In this document: positions 1 to 6,801 of the stretch, piece after piece
Layout: the number at the start of each line of letters is the position of its first letter
Numbering within the stretch: position 1 is the stretch's first letter
Source: Stramenopiles sp. TOSAG23-3
Lineage: Eukaryota; Sar
NCBI GenBank assembly: GCA_900128585.1
Contig: LT642548.1
Location: 1-14,716 of the forward strand
DNA length: 14,716 nucleotides
Direction: 5' to 3'
Translations under genes and position numbers: made by a program
The notes under the pieces: generated by a model
The model's input: only the letters and a program-made list of their open reading frames with translations
Told to the model about the DNA's origin: nothing
Database searches by the model: none

Positions 1-179
1 AGGAAGTTGAAGTTGAATGAATGAATATATAATATAGAACAAGATGGAAGGAATATAATTAAAATGGATTGTGTTTAATGATGAACAAAATTAGTAACGA
101 AAGGAAACAAGGCGTATTTGGCTACTGTTCCTAAAAGGTTTGGGTGTTACTTTTATCTTTATTTTTTTTACCGGAAAGT
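1..179. other. AT-rich 5' flank of the first gene
   Basis: Short AT-rich stretch upstream of the P-loop gene. It has no recognisable coding segment and presumably holds the promoter and 5' UTR. An in-frame GTG at 144 opens the frame earlier than the ATG at 180, but a eukaryotic nuclear gene would not be expected to use it. Confidence 0.5.
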
Positions 180-1358
180 ATGTCAACGGGTGCGTTGAAG
201 ACGGCTGCTGTCTACATTTGTGCGACGCGTCAGCACATAGGAAAAAGCTCTGTGTGTATGGGCGCCGTTTCAGGGCTAAAAAGGAGGTTCCGTAATGTGG
301 GCTTTATGAAACCTGTCGGGCAGCGGCATGAATTCGTTGATGGAAACAGGGTCGACTCAGACGTTTGCTTGATTAAGGAATGTTTTGGATTGACGGATCA
401 CTACAGGAATATGAGCCCCGTGGTAATACACCCATCGTACACACGAGACCTTTATGCTGGCTCCGACTACCTAAACAGACTTGCCGAAGAGAAGAGTAGA
501 AATCAAGAGAAAATTGTGAATGCTTTTGAGAACATTCGGAAGGAGAAAGATTTTACCGTTGTAGAAGGTACGGGTCATACTGGAGTAGGAAGCGTTATTG
601 GGTTCAGCAATGCGCAAGTCGCAGCCATGCTCGACATTCCTATGGTAGTGGTTGCGAACGGTGGCTTCGGCAGGACGTTTGATGAGTTGCACGTGGCAGT
701 AGAGTACGCGAGGTCTGCTGGTGCCGATGTACGGGGAGTCATTATAAACAAAGTGCAGCCAAGCAAAAGGGATGAAGTTAAAGATTTCTTGGAAACGTCA
801 TTTTTGCAGCAGATGGGGCTGGAAAACATGGGCATCATCCCGTACGGGGATCTCCTGGACTCGCCCACTATGAAAGATTTCGAAGACTTGTTCAAGACGA
901 AGTTGCTTGCAGGAGAAAATCACAGGTTCCAACACTACAAGGATATTCAAATTGTAGCCACGGGTTTGCGACGGTTTATAGAAAAATTAGGGAGCGGTTT
1001 GTACGATAATGCAGCGTTTGTCACGCACGCTAGCCGTGCTGACATTGTCCTAGGCTTTATATCCCACAGCCGGGTGTATGAAAAAAGGACGGGGGAGCGT
1101 TTCCCTGGGTGTCTGATCGTGGCGGGCCAGGACATTGGGAGCGCTGGCGGGGGGAATATCACCAAAGAGTTTCCGCACGTCATGTCTGCTATTCGACTTG
1201 CTGATGCGCCTGTTCTCTACGTCGAAACTACAGTCTACGAAGTGATGAAGGAGATTAATAATAACGTTAGCAAGCTAGATGCACAGGACAAAAAACGAAA
1301 TGAAGCGGCAATTGATTTGTACGAAAGTCATATCAATTTTGACAAACTAATTCGTTAA
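180..1358 (+). CDS. BioD-like P-loop / DRTGG-domain protein (COG0857-type)
   Basis: A 392-residue protein from the ATG at 180; the open frame reaches a GTG at 144, but ATG with A at -3 is the sensible start. Residues 15-24 (ATRQHIGKSS) form the variant P-loop typical of the BioD-like N-terminal part of phosphotransacetylase. It is followed by GFMKPVGQ (41-48), a conserved VVEGTGHTGVGS block (127-138), VVVANGGFGR (156-165) and INKV (189-192), in the order of the dethiobiotin synthetase/cobyrinate synthase fold. Residues about 275-355 resemble the DRTGG domain (THASRADIVLGF, then an alanine/glycine-rich turn and PVLYVETTVYEV), although the DR-TGG signature itself is degenerate. The chain ends where DRTGG proteins normally end, so no phosphotransacetylase catalytic domain is attached. 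Family members are often annotated as cobyrinic acid a,c-diamide synthase-like. Nucleotide binding is likely; the substrate and in vivo role are unknown. No targeting peptide is obvious. Confidence 0.85.
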   Translation: MSTGALKTAAVYICATRQHIGKSSVCMGAVSGLKRRFRNVGFMKPVGQRHEFVDGNRVDSDVCLIKECFGLTDHYRNMSPVVIHPSYTRDLYAGSDYLNRLAEEKSRNQEKIVNAFENIRKEKDFTVVEGTGHTGVGSVIGFSNAQVAAMLDIPMVVVANGGFGRTFDELHVAVEYARSAGADVRGVIINKVQPSKRDEVKDFLETSFLQQMGLENMGIIPYGDLLDSPTMKDFEDLFKTKLLAGENHRFQHYKDIQIVATGLRRFIEKLGSGLYDNAAFVTHASRADIVLGFISHSRVYEKRTGERFPGCLIVAGQDIGSAGGGNITKEFPHVMSAIRLADAPVLYVETTVYEVMKEINNNVSKLDAQDKKRNEAAIDLYESHINFDKLIR

Positions 1359-1457
1359 ATATTACAGTACTTTTCGTAAAATATAACATCTCCATTTAAT
1401 TCTTGTAATATTATTTTAAGGGAATTTATAATTAAAAGTTTACAAGTATTTGGTGAA

Positions 1458-1463
1458 AATAAA
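1458..1463 (+). terminator. candidate poly(A) signal of the P-loop gene
   Basis: AATAAA occurs about 100 bases after the TAA stop in AT-rich sequence, a plausible polyadenylation signal. In such AT-rich DNA the hexamer is expected often by chance. Confidence 0.3.
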
Positions 1464-1488
1464 TAATACAAGATCCAATCCTTTTTAG

Positions 1489-1590
1489 GAATACGAATCG
1501 GATGAGGAAGGTGATTACTGGTCATTTGACATCGACGCAAATCCACCTACCGATTCGGATCATGCACATGGGAATGACAGTCAATACTAA
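1489..1590 (+). other. orphan exon-like acidic coding segment
   Basis: An open frame of 33 codons ending in TAA directly follows TCCTTTTTAG, a good 3' splice-site look-alike. It reads as an acidic tail beginning EYESDEEGDYWSFDID and ending in NDSQY. It is visibly less AT-rich than its surroundings. No start codon lies in frame, because the frame is closed upstream by the TAG of the putative acceptor, so it can only be coding as a spliced terminal exon. A phase-compatible donor near the end of the preceding gene is not convincing, since that gene already ends at its family's normal C-terminus. It could be a remnant of a lost gene, an alternative 3' exon, or chance. Confidence 0.2.
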
Positions 1591-1623
1591 GTGTCAAGGT
1601 TATATTGATTAGTAAAACTACAA

Positions 1624-1759
1624 GAGCAGAGATAAGTTCGCAGTACATGAAGGAACGTAAACCTCTATTTAATGGACAAAAGGAGCAGATTCATTTTCGC
1701 GGTACATGAGGAAGATAAATTTTAATTACTTATAAAAAAACAGCCAATTTTTTGTTTTT
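1624..1759 (+). repeat. degenerate intergenic repeat, related to the 4307-4455 element
   Basis: Two related units about 59 bases apart both begin GAGCAGA (1624 and 1683) and continue into TTCGCAGTACATGAAGGAACG (1637-) and TTCGCGGTACATGAGGAAG (1696-). The second unit runs on through TAATTACTTA (1723-1732) to CAGCCAATTTT (1741-1751). The same blocks (ATGAGGAAG, TAAATTT, TAATTACTTA, CAGCCAATTTT) occur in the same order at 4326-4368, and CGCAGTACATGAA reappears inverted at 4433-4445. This is a dispersed non-coding repeat; its class is not recognised. Confidence 0.6.
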
Positions 1760-1863
1760 ATAATCATATCATTATTGCAGAAAGAGAGAAGAAAGCATTA
1801 TCTATATTATTGCGCCAACAAAGCAGCACAACAGAGGAAGAAAAAAAGATTTTAAAAAATTAT

Positions 1864-1900
1864 ACGACTATATTTTTTTTATACGTATAATATTAGTCGT
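1864..1900. repeat. imperfect inverted repeat in AT-rich spacer
   Basis: ACGACTATATT (1864-1874) and AATATTAGTCGT (1889-1900) are complementary except for one extra base, and could form a hairpin with a 14-base AT-rich loop. It is not near enough to either gene to suggest a specific role and may be chance in low-complexity DNA. Confidence 0.35.
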
Positions 1901-2036
1901 CTAACCTACAATATTTATTAATAATTCGTATGATGAATAGACTAAAATATTTAAATTATTATTTAATATAGTCCTAATAATATGAAAATATAGTATCTGA
2001 AGAACAATATTAAATCGTAAAACTAACAGTGCCGAG

Positions 2037-2053
2037 GAAGAAGAAGAAGAAGA
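2037..2053 (+). repeat. GAA trinucleotide run
   Basis: A short uninterrupted GAA microsatellite in the intergenic spacer. A second run, of GAT, lies at 2157-2169. No function is implied. Confidence 0.7.
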
Positions 2054-2401
2054 CCGTTGGTTATTTTTTTATCATATAAAAATATGAAGTGTAATTTAAA
2101 AATTAATATATCTGTACCCAAAAAGTGGAAAGTGGACCAATTATTAATAATTTATTGATGATGATGATGCTGTGTTTATGTTATTTTATGTATATAACAA
2201 ATAGTCGAATATTATTAGTCTATTAATGAGTAAATCAATTGTGTATATATACACATGTGCATATGAATGCAAACGTATGATACACGCACTCAATTCATGA
2301 TGGAGTTTGATGAAAAACGGACGAACCAAATGCCTTGGTGTTCATTTTGATTCCATCTGGACGAATCTGAGCGCTTGTGCGGTGGCGTGAAAGTCAGTAA
2401 A

Positions 2402-4276
2402 ATGGCCGGGTATAGGAGACACAAGCCGATTGGAGCGTCACTGTTGGGCTACAAGACGTTCAAGAGCAACGTCGATACTCGATCGCTCCCCTGTAAGGCT
2501 AGGCGGCGTCGGAGGGCGAGGACGGACGCTCCGCCGCCTCAGAAATCCTACGCAAGGGAACAATTAGACAAGTTGGCTGGGCAAAAGGTGCCTGGGAATC
2601 GGCGAACACGGGGGCGCAAGCAAAAGTTAACAAGTTCGCCGTCTTCTGCAATCTCGCCCCCAAGGGAAGAGCGAGATGTCAGCCCTGACAATATTGTTCG
2701 GCTTACGCCTGAGACACCTCCTTGGAAAGATCCTCTGGACGAATGGGAGCCACCCACGCTACCCGTCCGTAAGATTCACAGTCGCAAAATGCACAAAAGA
2801 ATGAGGCACAAAATTGGAAAGACCAACTTATCACCGCAGCACTTGAATACAATGATTAAAGGTAAATCATGGAAAGACATCCAGTACGAGATTAGAGAAC
2901 ACAAACACCGTCAAGCGAAGGTAGATCACCATAGAAAGGTTCTACACAAGATCAGAGAAGAGAAAGAAGCCTTGTACAACAGCCCAAATGCTCGCGCAAA
3001 CCGACAGTTGCGAAAGAATTTGGCTTGGGGAGGTGCCATGGGGGAAATCGCGGTCGTGGTTGATGCATCGACGAATGAAGGGGGGGACACGAGCCATTTT
3101 ACTTACGAATTGAAGAAACAGCTTCGCAAAGATAAAAAGTTAAAACGCGAAAAGATGCTCAAACAGAAGAAAATCGAAAAGGCCAAAAATTTCGCCGACA
3201 CTCTGCCATATTTACTGGAACCGGTGCAGTTTGACAATGTTAGGCAGAAGGATGAAGCCCTGCGCCAGAACGTAATGTTGGAAAAGAACACGCTGAGGAA
3301 CATAAGGCAGAATCTAGAACATAACCTGCTGCGTAACAAAGGCGCAGCCAAAAGAATGAAAGGTTTGTTCCGGTCCATTGATAACCGCGGGCGTGGTGTC
3401 ATCTCCAGAAAGGAATTTTATGGCGTTATGAACGAAATGAACCCGAACTTGCGGATGGCAGATATTGACAAAATTGTTCGAAACTTAAAATCTCGAGATG
3501 GAGTTGACGGTGGAGGCATCGCTTATCAAGAGTTTACGGCCAGTCTCCTGAATGAGAAGGTCCCTGGCCCCCCGAAACGAGTAAGAGTGAAGTGGCTTGG
3601 GGAACGGAACGATTTTTATGAAGCTGGGCAAGGAATGGAGACCGGCAGAGGTGGAGCACTACAGGACACATCTAGAATGGATTCAGTTTTGACCATGCGA
3701 AACGCTGTGTCTCTGCCTGCTTTGGTACCGCCGCCACCCATAAATACGAAATCGCTCCGCTTTGGCTGCACACCAGGGAATGATACCACGCAGCTACTTC
3801 AGAACAAATTATTCAGCGAGAAAGAACGGTTCGCCAGACACCAAAAACTAGAAGAAAAAAAGAGTCGAAGGAAAGTAGACGGCTATCGAGAGCATTTTAA
3901 ACAGTTGAGCAAGTCAAATGACATGAAAGCTTCGCTGAGAGAACGGAAAAAATTAGTGGCCAAACTGAAGGTCAAACAGGCCTACGATGAACCTATCATG
4001 GAGAGAGCAAAGATTGAGTACGAATATGCTATGAAATCTGGGGGTGGTGGGAAAAGATTGAGTGAGACGTATCTGGATCATCGGGCGCACGGGCGCGGGG
4101 TCGTTCAAGTTGGGGGTGTAGACGATTACCGAGAAGCAATGAAACGTAGAAATCCCAATGCTAGCGTCCATGTCCGCTCGCCTGAGTACAGGAGGGTATT
4201 TAACCTTCCTCAGAATCCAAAGATCATGGCGCATCATCGCACAAATAGTGAAACACGACAACGACTTTTCGGTTAG
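2402..4276 (+). CDS. basic coiled-coil protein with a degenerate EF-hand pair
   Basis: A 624-residue protein from the ATG at 2402, which has A at -3 and G at +4; the frame opens a little earlier at a TTG that is not credible as a start. The N-terminus is basic and probably disordered, with an arginine run near residues 33-40 that could be a nuclear-localisation or acidic-partner binding patch. Lysine/arginine/glutamate-rich helical segments at about 165-195, 236-265, 290-325 and 470-545 look like coiled coil. Residues about 318-385 read as two EF-hands. The first loop starts at D327 and ends at E338, but its third and fifth ligand positions are arginine; the second is glycine-rich (D366 to E377). 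Calcium binding is therefore doubtful. The C-terminal 80 residues carry a glycine run and a motif ending in RRVFNLPQNP. The family is not recognised; a cytoskeletal or flagellar role is only a guess. It converges on XPC with a 171-base gap. Confidence 0.8.
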   Translation: MAGYRRHKPIGASLLGYKTFKSNVDTRSLPCKARRRRRARTDAPPPQKSYAREQLDKLAGQKVPGNRRTRGRKQKLTSSPSSAISPPREERDVSPDNIVRLTPETPPWKDPLDEWEPPTLPVRKIHSRKMHKRMRHKIGKTNLSPQHLNTMIKGKSWKDIQYEIREHKHRQAKVDHHRKVLHKIREEKEALYNSPNARANRQLRKNLAWGGAMGEIAVVVDASTNEGGDTSHFTYELKKQLRKDKKLKREKMLKQKKIEKAKNFADTLPYLLEPVQFDNVRQKDEALRQNVMLEKNTLRNIRQNLEHNLLRNKGAAKRMKGLFRSIDNRGRGVISRKEFYGVMNEMNPNLRMADIDKIVRNLKSRDGVDGGGIAYQEFTASLLNEKVPGPPKRVRVKWLGERNDFYEAGQGMETGRGGALQDTSRMDSVLTMRNAVSLPALVPPPPINTKSLRFGCTPGNDTTQLLQNKLFSEKERFARHQKLEEKKSRRKVDGYREHFKQLSKSNDMKASLRERKKLVAKLKVKQAYDEPIMERAKIEYEYAMKSGGGGKRLSETYLDHRAHGRGVVQVGGVDDYREAMKRRNPNASVHVRSPEYRRVFNLPQNPKIMAHHRTNSETRQRLFG

Positions 4277-4280
4277 TAAA

Positions 4281-4286
4281 AATAAA
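4281..4286 (+). terminator. candidate poly(A) signal of the EF-hand gene
   Basis: AATAAA begins four bases after the TAG stop (itself followed at once by TAA). If used, the 3' UTR would be extremely short and cleavage would fall at or before the first hairpin of the 4307-4455 repeat. Confidence 0.35.
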
Positions 4287-4306
4287 TACAAAACATTGGC
4301 TCTGTG

Positions 4307-4455
4307 TTATTTAAGTGATTAGGGTATGAGGAAGCTAAATTTAATTACTTAAATAACAGCCAATTTTCTTGTTTTTTTTTTAATTACTTAAATAACAGCC
4401 AATTTTCTTATTTTTATTTAAGTGATTAAAATTCATGTACTGCGAGGCTAAATTT
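4307..4455. repeat. compound direct and inverted repeat in the convergent 3' spacer
   Basis: TTATTTAAGTGATTA occurs at 4307-4321 and again, exactly, at 4414-4428. Between them TAATTACTTAAATAACAGCC plus AATTTTCTT, a 29-bp block, is repeated exactly at 4342-4370 and 4381-4409. TAATTACTTAAATAA is the reverse complement of TTATTTAAGTGATTA with a single G/A difference, so 4307-4356 and 4381-4428 can each fold as a hairpin with 15-bp arms and loops of 20 and 18 bases. GAGGAAGCTAAATTT (4328-4342) is echoed as GAGGCTAAATTT (4444-4455), which contains the XPC stop codon on the minus strand. The element fills the space between two convergent genes and may act in 3'-end formation, or be a decayed mobile repeat. 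Confidence 0.75.
4413..4418 (-). terminator. candidate poly(A) signal of the XPC gene
   Basis: TTTATT on the plus strand reads AATAAA on the minus strand, 30 bases past the XPC stop. It lies partly within the inverted-repeat arm, so the hairpin and the poly(A) signal overlap. Confidence 0.35.
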
Positions 4456-6604
4456 CCTCAGGTTCTCTAATAAAAGCCGACGCCCCTGGCGCCGTTATTG
4501 CCGCTCTTTTTTTCCCCTTGTACTTGTCCTGCACGTACCGTCGAACACGATATGTGGAAACAAATCGGCGCCAATTCTGGATCACTTTTCGTCGACGTTT
4601 TGCCATGTATTCTTTTTCCCTTTGAAACTCCATCTCGTCGTGAGCGGCCAAAACTGCATCTTTCATTCCCTGCAATATCAGAACACCGTTGCGTACGGGA
4701 ATCGTTCTTCCTTTCTTGCGCTCGAAACCTGCCACACACGGGACAAACTCTATATCTAATTTTTTCACCGTCAACTCAATCTTGGGTAAGTTCAAATGCA
4801 AAGCCCCTGAGGGCACGTGCCCGGCAGTCCACACTTCCCAGTTACCAAAGTCGTTTCGGGGAATTTTTCCATCTGTCACGGGAGGTGGCACGTATACCTG
4901 CGTTTGCCAAAATCCATACAAGGGTACTTCTACCGTTCTTTTCTGGGCGTGCTCTTCATCTTCGTCGTCTTCGTCACTAGTGAGTCTATCAGATAGCATT
5001 TGCGGTCCGCCCTGACCCTGTGGCAAGCTTTTCGTCGCGAACTTTGCAGGAGTGTTGTACTCGCCTTCTTTCACTTCGCGGCACTCGCGCTTCCAGTATT
5101 TTTCCGTGTGCAGAGTCGTCACATGCTCCCGTTTATACACCGGAGCCCCACGAAAATATCCCACAGCCTTGTCAGCCCCGTGAATGACTTGATTCTGTGT
5201 CAACAGCGACTCCAGAGCATATAATGGGTGTGTTCTAAACGCATTCTTCGTTGTTGGGATCTGCTCGTTAAGCCGAAGGGTAGATAGCTCCCTCTGCTCC
5301 TCTGATGCCCGTTTTCCCGAGGGGTAGGCCTCGCCATTTCCTTGACCACGAACATCGGCAGCCCGATTAAACGATGACATGACATATGGCAACCAATTTT
5401 CGTACTCCTTGTACTTGTCTGGAAAGTGCTGCTTGCGGGCTGCAGATGGACGGAAGGAGTACCTCTCGAGCACGTCGACTAGCTTTCCAGCATTATCAAT
5501 TGCAAAGACGTACATAAGATTCTCCGTTTTCGGCCGTAACCATTCCACAGAGCTGGGCCGATCGATCAAATGACGCACAACGTCTACATGGATCCATCGC
5601 TCTATAGTTTTGTCCGACCTCCTGACGGTACCCTTTACTGCACCTATCGATGCCGACGACTCACCTCCGCCACTAGGTCCAGCACGCTCTGTGCTTTTCT
5701 CTATCATTCGCTTGGACTTTTTCGGGGTGGAAGACAGTTTCTTTTTGGCCCCATACAATAAATCAGCGTCCATTTGGGGCGGCAAGGCCTCCCCAAAGGC
5801 CCCTCCGTAAACTTCCACCCATGTAGTTGGGGCATTCTTCGAGCGATTGAAAGATGAGCGTGGGGACAGTAATTCCGATGCCATGTGCTTGTCCAACGAT
5901 TTCCCCTTTGCACTCCCATTCGACTTCTTGCGTGTCGTGTCTTTGATTTTTTTCCTAACCCTAGTCGGTGTAACGGCAGCGACTAGACGTGCTGGTTTGC
6001 CGACGGCACGAAACAACGAACACAAGATCAAGTGCAGCTCTAACTGTGTTCCAGATTTCTTCTGGCAAACACGTATTAAACGGTCCAGTGAGACTGGTAG
6101 AAACCCTTTTGGGTGGGAATTAATTTCGCAGTTGAAGTTCTTCGCGAAATAATCTACGATCTTCTCAAGCGTGGAGGCTTTCAGAACTTTTGAATCCTGC
6201 AAAATACTCTGCATGACATCTGGACTTAAACAATAGAAGCACGCGTCGTGTACACGGGCGTCGTTGCAGATTTTGTTTTCGCGGCGGAGCCTTGCAAGTG
6301 CGAACAGCAGTTGGATTTGGTGAAGGGACGCGGCATCCCTGTGACTTCCAGGTACCACTTTCTTCTTTTTCTTCTTCTCGCGCTCCTCATCCCTTTTTCG
6401 CTTCTTGTCTATCAAAATCTTGATGCCGTCCGCAGGTATATCGACAGGTGCGCTTGGAGGTTCAACTGTCGAACTCAATCCACCAGCAGGAACGGAAGCC
6501 TCTTCCCAATCATCGGACGAGTCACTTCGAAGTTCCAAGTCAAAACTATCATCACTACTGTAGTCACTTGAGGAGGCAGCCTCCTCTTGAACCAGAGAGC
6601 TCAT
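4448..6604 (-). CDS. XPC: XPC/Rad4 homologue, nucleotide excision repair damage sensor
   Basis: A 718-residue protein, close in length to yeast Rad4 and shorter than human XPC. Family members recognise helix-distorting DNA lesions in the nucleus and recruit TFIIH. The N-terminus is acidic and serine-rich, followed by a lysine-rich nuclear-localisation stretch (67-82). Residues about 95-420 form the transglutaminase-like domain, split by a basic insert (about 215-330). The LELHLILCSLFRAVGKPARLV region is typical, and the catalytic Cys and His of true transglutaminases are absent, as is normal for Rad4. BHD1 covers about 450-502 (FRTHPLYALES, YFRGAPVYKREHV), BHD2 about 510-605 (LYGFWQTQVYVPPPVTDGKI) and BHD3 about 606-680 (FVPCVAGFERKKGRTIPVRNG). 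An acidic linker (543-551) lies within the BHD2 region. W33 within SSDDWEEASV resembles the TFIIH p62 docking motif, and W678/F681/Y685 resemble a centrin-binding helix. The stop codon lies inside a repeat shared with the neighbouring spacer. Confidence 0.95.
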   Translation of the reverse strand: MSSLVQEEAASSSDYSSDDSFDLELRSDSSDDWEEASVPAGGLSSTVEPPSAPVDIPADGIKILIDKKRKRDEEREKKKKKKVVPGSHRDAASLHQIQLLFALARLRRENKICNDARVHDACFYCLSPDVMQSILQDSKVLKASTLEKIVDYFAKNFNCEINSHPKGFLPVSLDRLIRVCQKKSGTQLELHLILCSLFRAVGKPARLVAAVTPTRVRKKIKDTTRKKSNGSAKGKSLDKHMASELLSPRSSFNRSKNAPTTWVEVYGGAFGEALPPQMDADLLYGAKKKLSSTPKKSKRMIEKSTERAGPSGGGESSASIGAVKGTVRRSDKTIERWIHVDVVRHLIDRPSSVEWLRPKTENLMYVFAIDNAGKLVDVLERYSFRPSAARKQHFPDKYKEYENWLPYVMSSFNRAADVRGQGNGEAYPSGKRASEEQRELSTLRLNEQIPTTKNAFRTHPLYALESLLTQNQVIHGADKAVGYFRGAPVYKREHVTTLHTEKYWKRECREVKEGEYNTPAKFATKSLPQGQGGPQMLSDRLTSDEDDEDEEHAQKRTVEVPLYGFWQTQVYVPPPVTDGKIPRNDFGNWEVWTAGHVPSGALHLNLPKIELTVKKLDIEFVPCVAGFERKKGRTIPVRNGVLILQGMKDAVLAAHDEMEFQREKEYMAKRRRKVIQNWRRFVSTYRVRRYVQDKYKGKKRAAITAPGASAFIREPEEI

Positions 6605-6631
6605 CAGAGTTTCAATTTTTTAAAAACCCCG

Positions 6632-6637
6632 CACGTG
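6632..6637. promoter_or_regulatory. CACGTG box just upstream of XPC
   Basis: A palindromic CACGTG (G-box/E-box core, bound by bHLH and bZIP factors in many eukaryotes) lies 27 bases before the XPC start codon. The distance suggests promoter or 5' UTR. One 6-bp site is weak evidence by itself. Confidence 0.2.
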
Positions 6638-6801
6638 TGTCTATTCTCTCCCCGGCGTGAAACGTAGTCATGTAGAAGATTAACGTTACGTTGCCGGTAT
6701 GTGCAACTGTAGCTCGTAGAGTATGCGATGCTTGATGGCGTTTCTGACAATCTGTTTTTCGAAATGATTCGATTATATTTATAAACTAGCAAAATTTTCA
6801 C

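Larger units (their letters stand above)
1359..2401. other. AT-rich intergenic region between the two plus-strand genes
   Basis: About 1 kb of strongly AT-rich DNA between the P-loop gene and the EF-hand gene. Apart from the exon-like segment at 1489-1590, the degenerate repeat at 1624-1759, an imperfect hairpin at 1864-1900 and two trinucleotide runs (2037-2053 and 2157-2169), I see no gene here. A perfect 14-bp palindrome, GTGTATATATACAC, lies at 2241-2254, about 150 bases before the next start codon; its meaning is unclear. Confidence 0.6.

Noticed and set aside
144-179. Upstream extension of the P-loop protein to a GTG codon
   Set aside because: A eukaryotic nuclear gene should start at ATG; the ATG at 180 leaves the complete P-loop domain.
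1355-1546. 63-codon minus-strand frame after the P-loop gene
   Set aside because: AT-rich, domain-free, and begins opposite the candidate acidic exon; it looks like chance.
2375-2401. Upstream extension of the EF-hand protein to a TTG codon
   Set aside because: The ATG at 2402 has a good initiation context, while TTG initiation is not expected.
4342-4409. CRISPR-like direct repeat
   Set aside because: Only two copies with a 10-base homopolymeric spacer, in a eukaryotic 3' spacer; no array and no cas genes.
4498-6571. Several plus-strand frames of 60-160 codons opposite XPC
   Set aside because: They overlap the conserved XPC domains on the other strand and show no domain or consistent composition.
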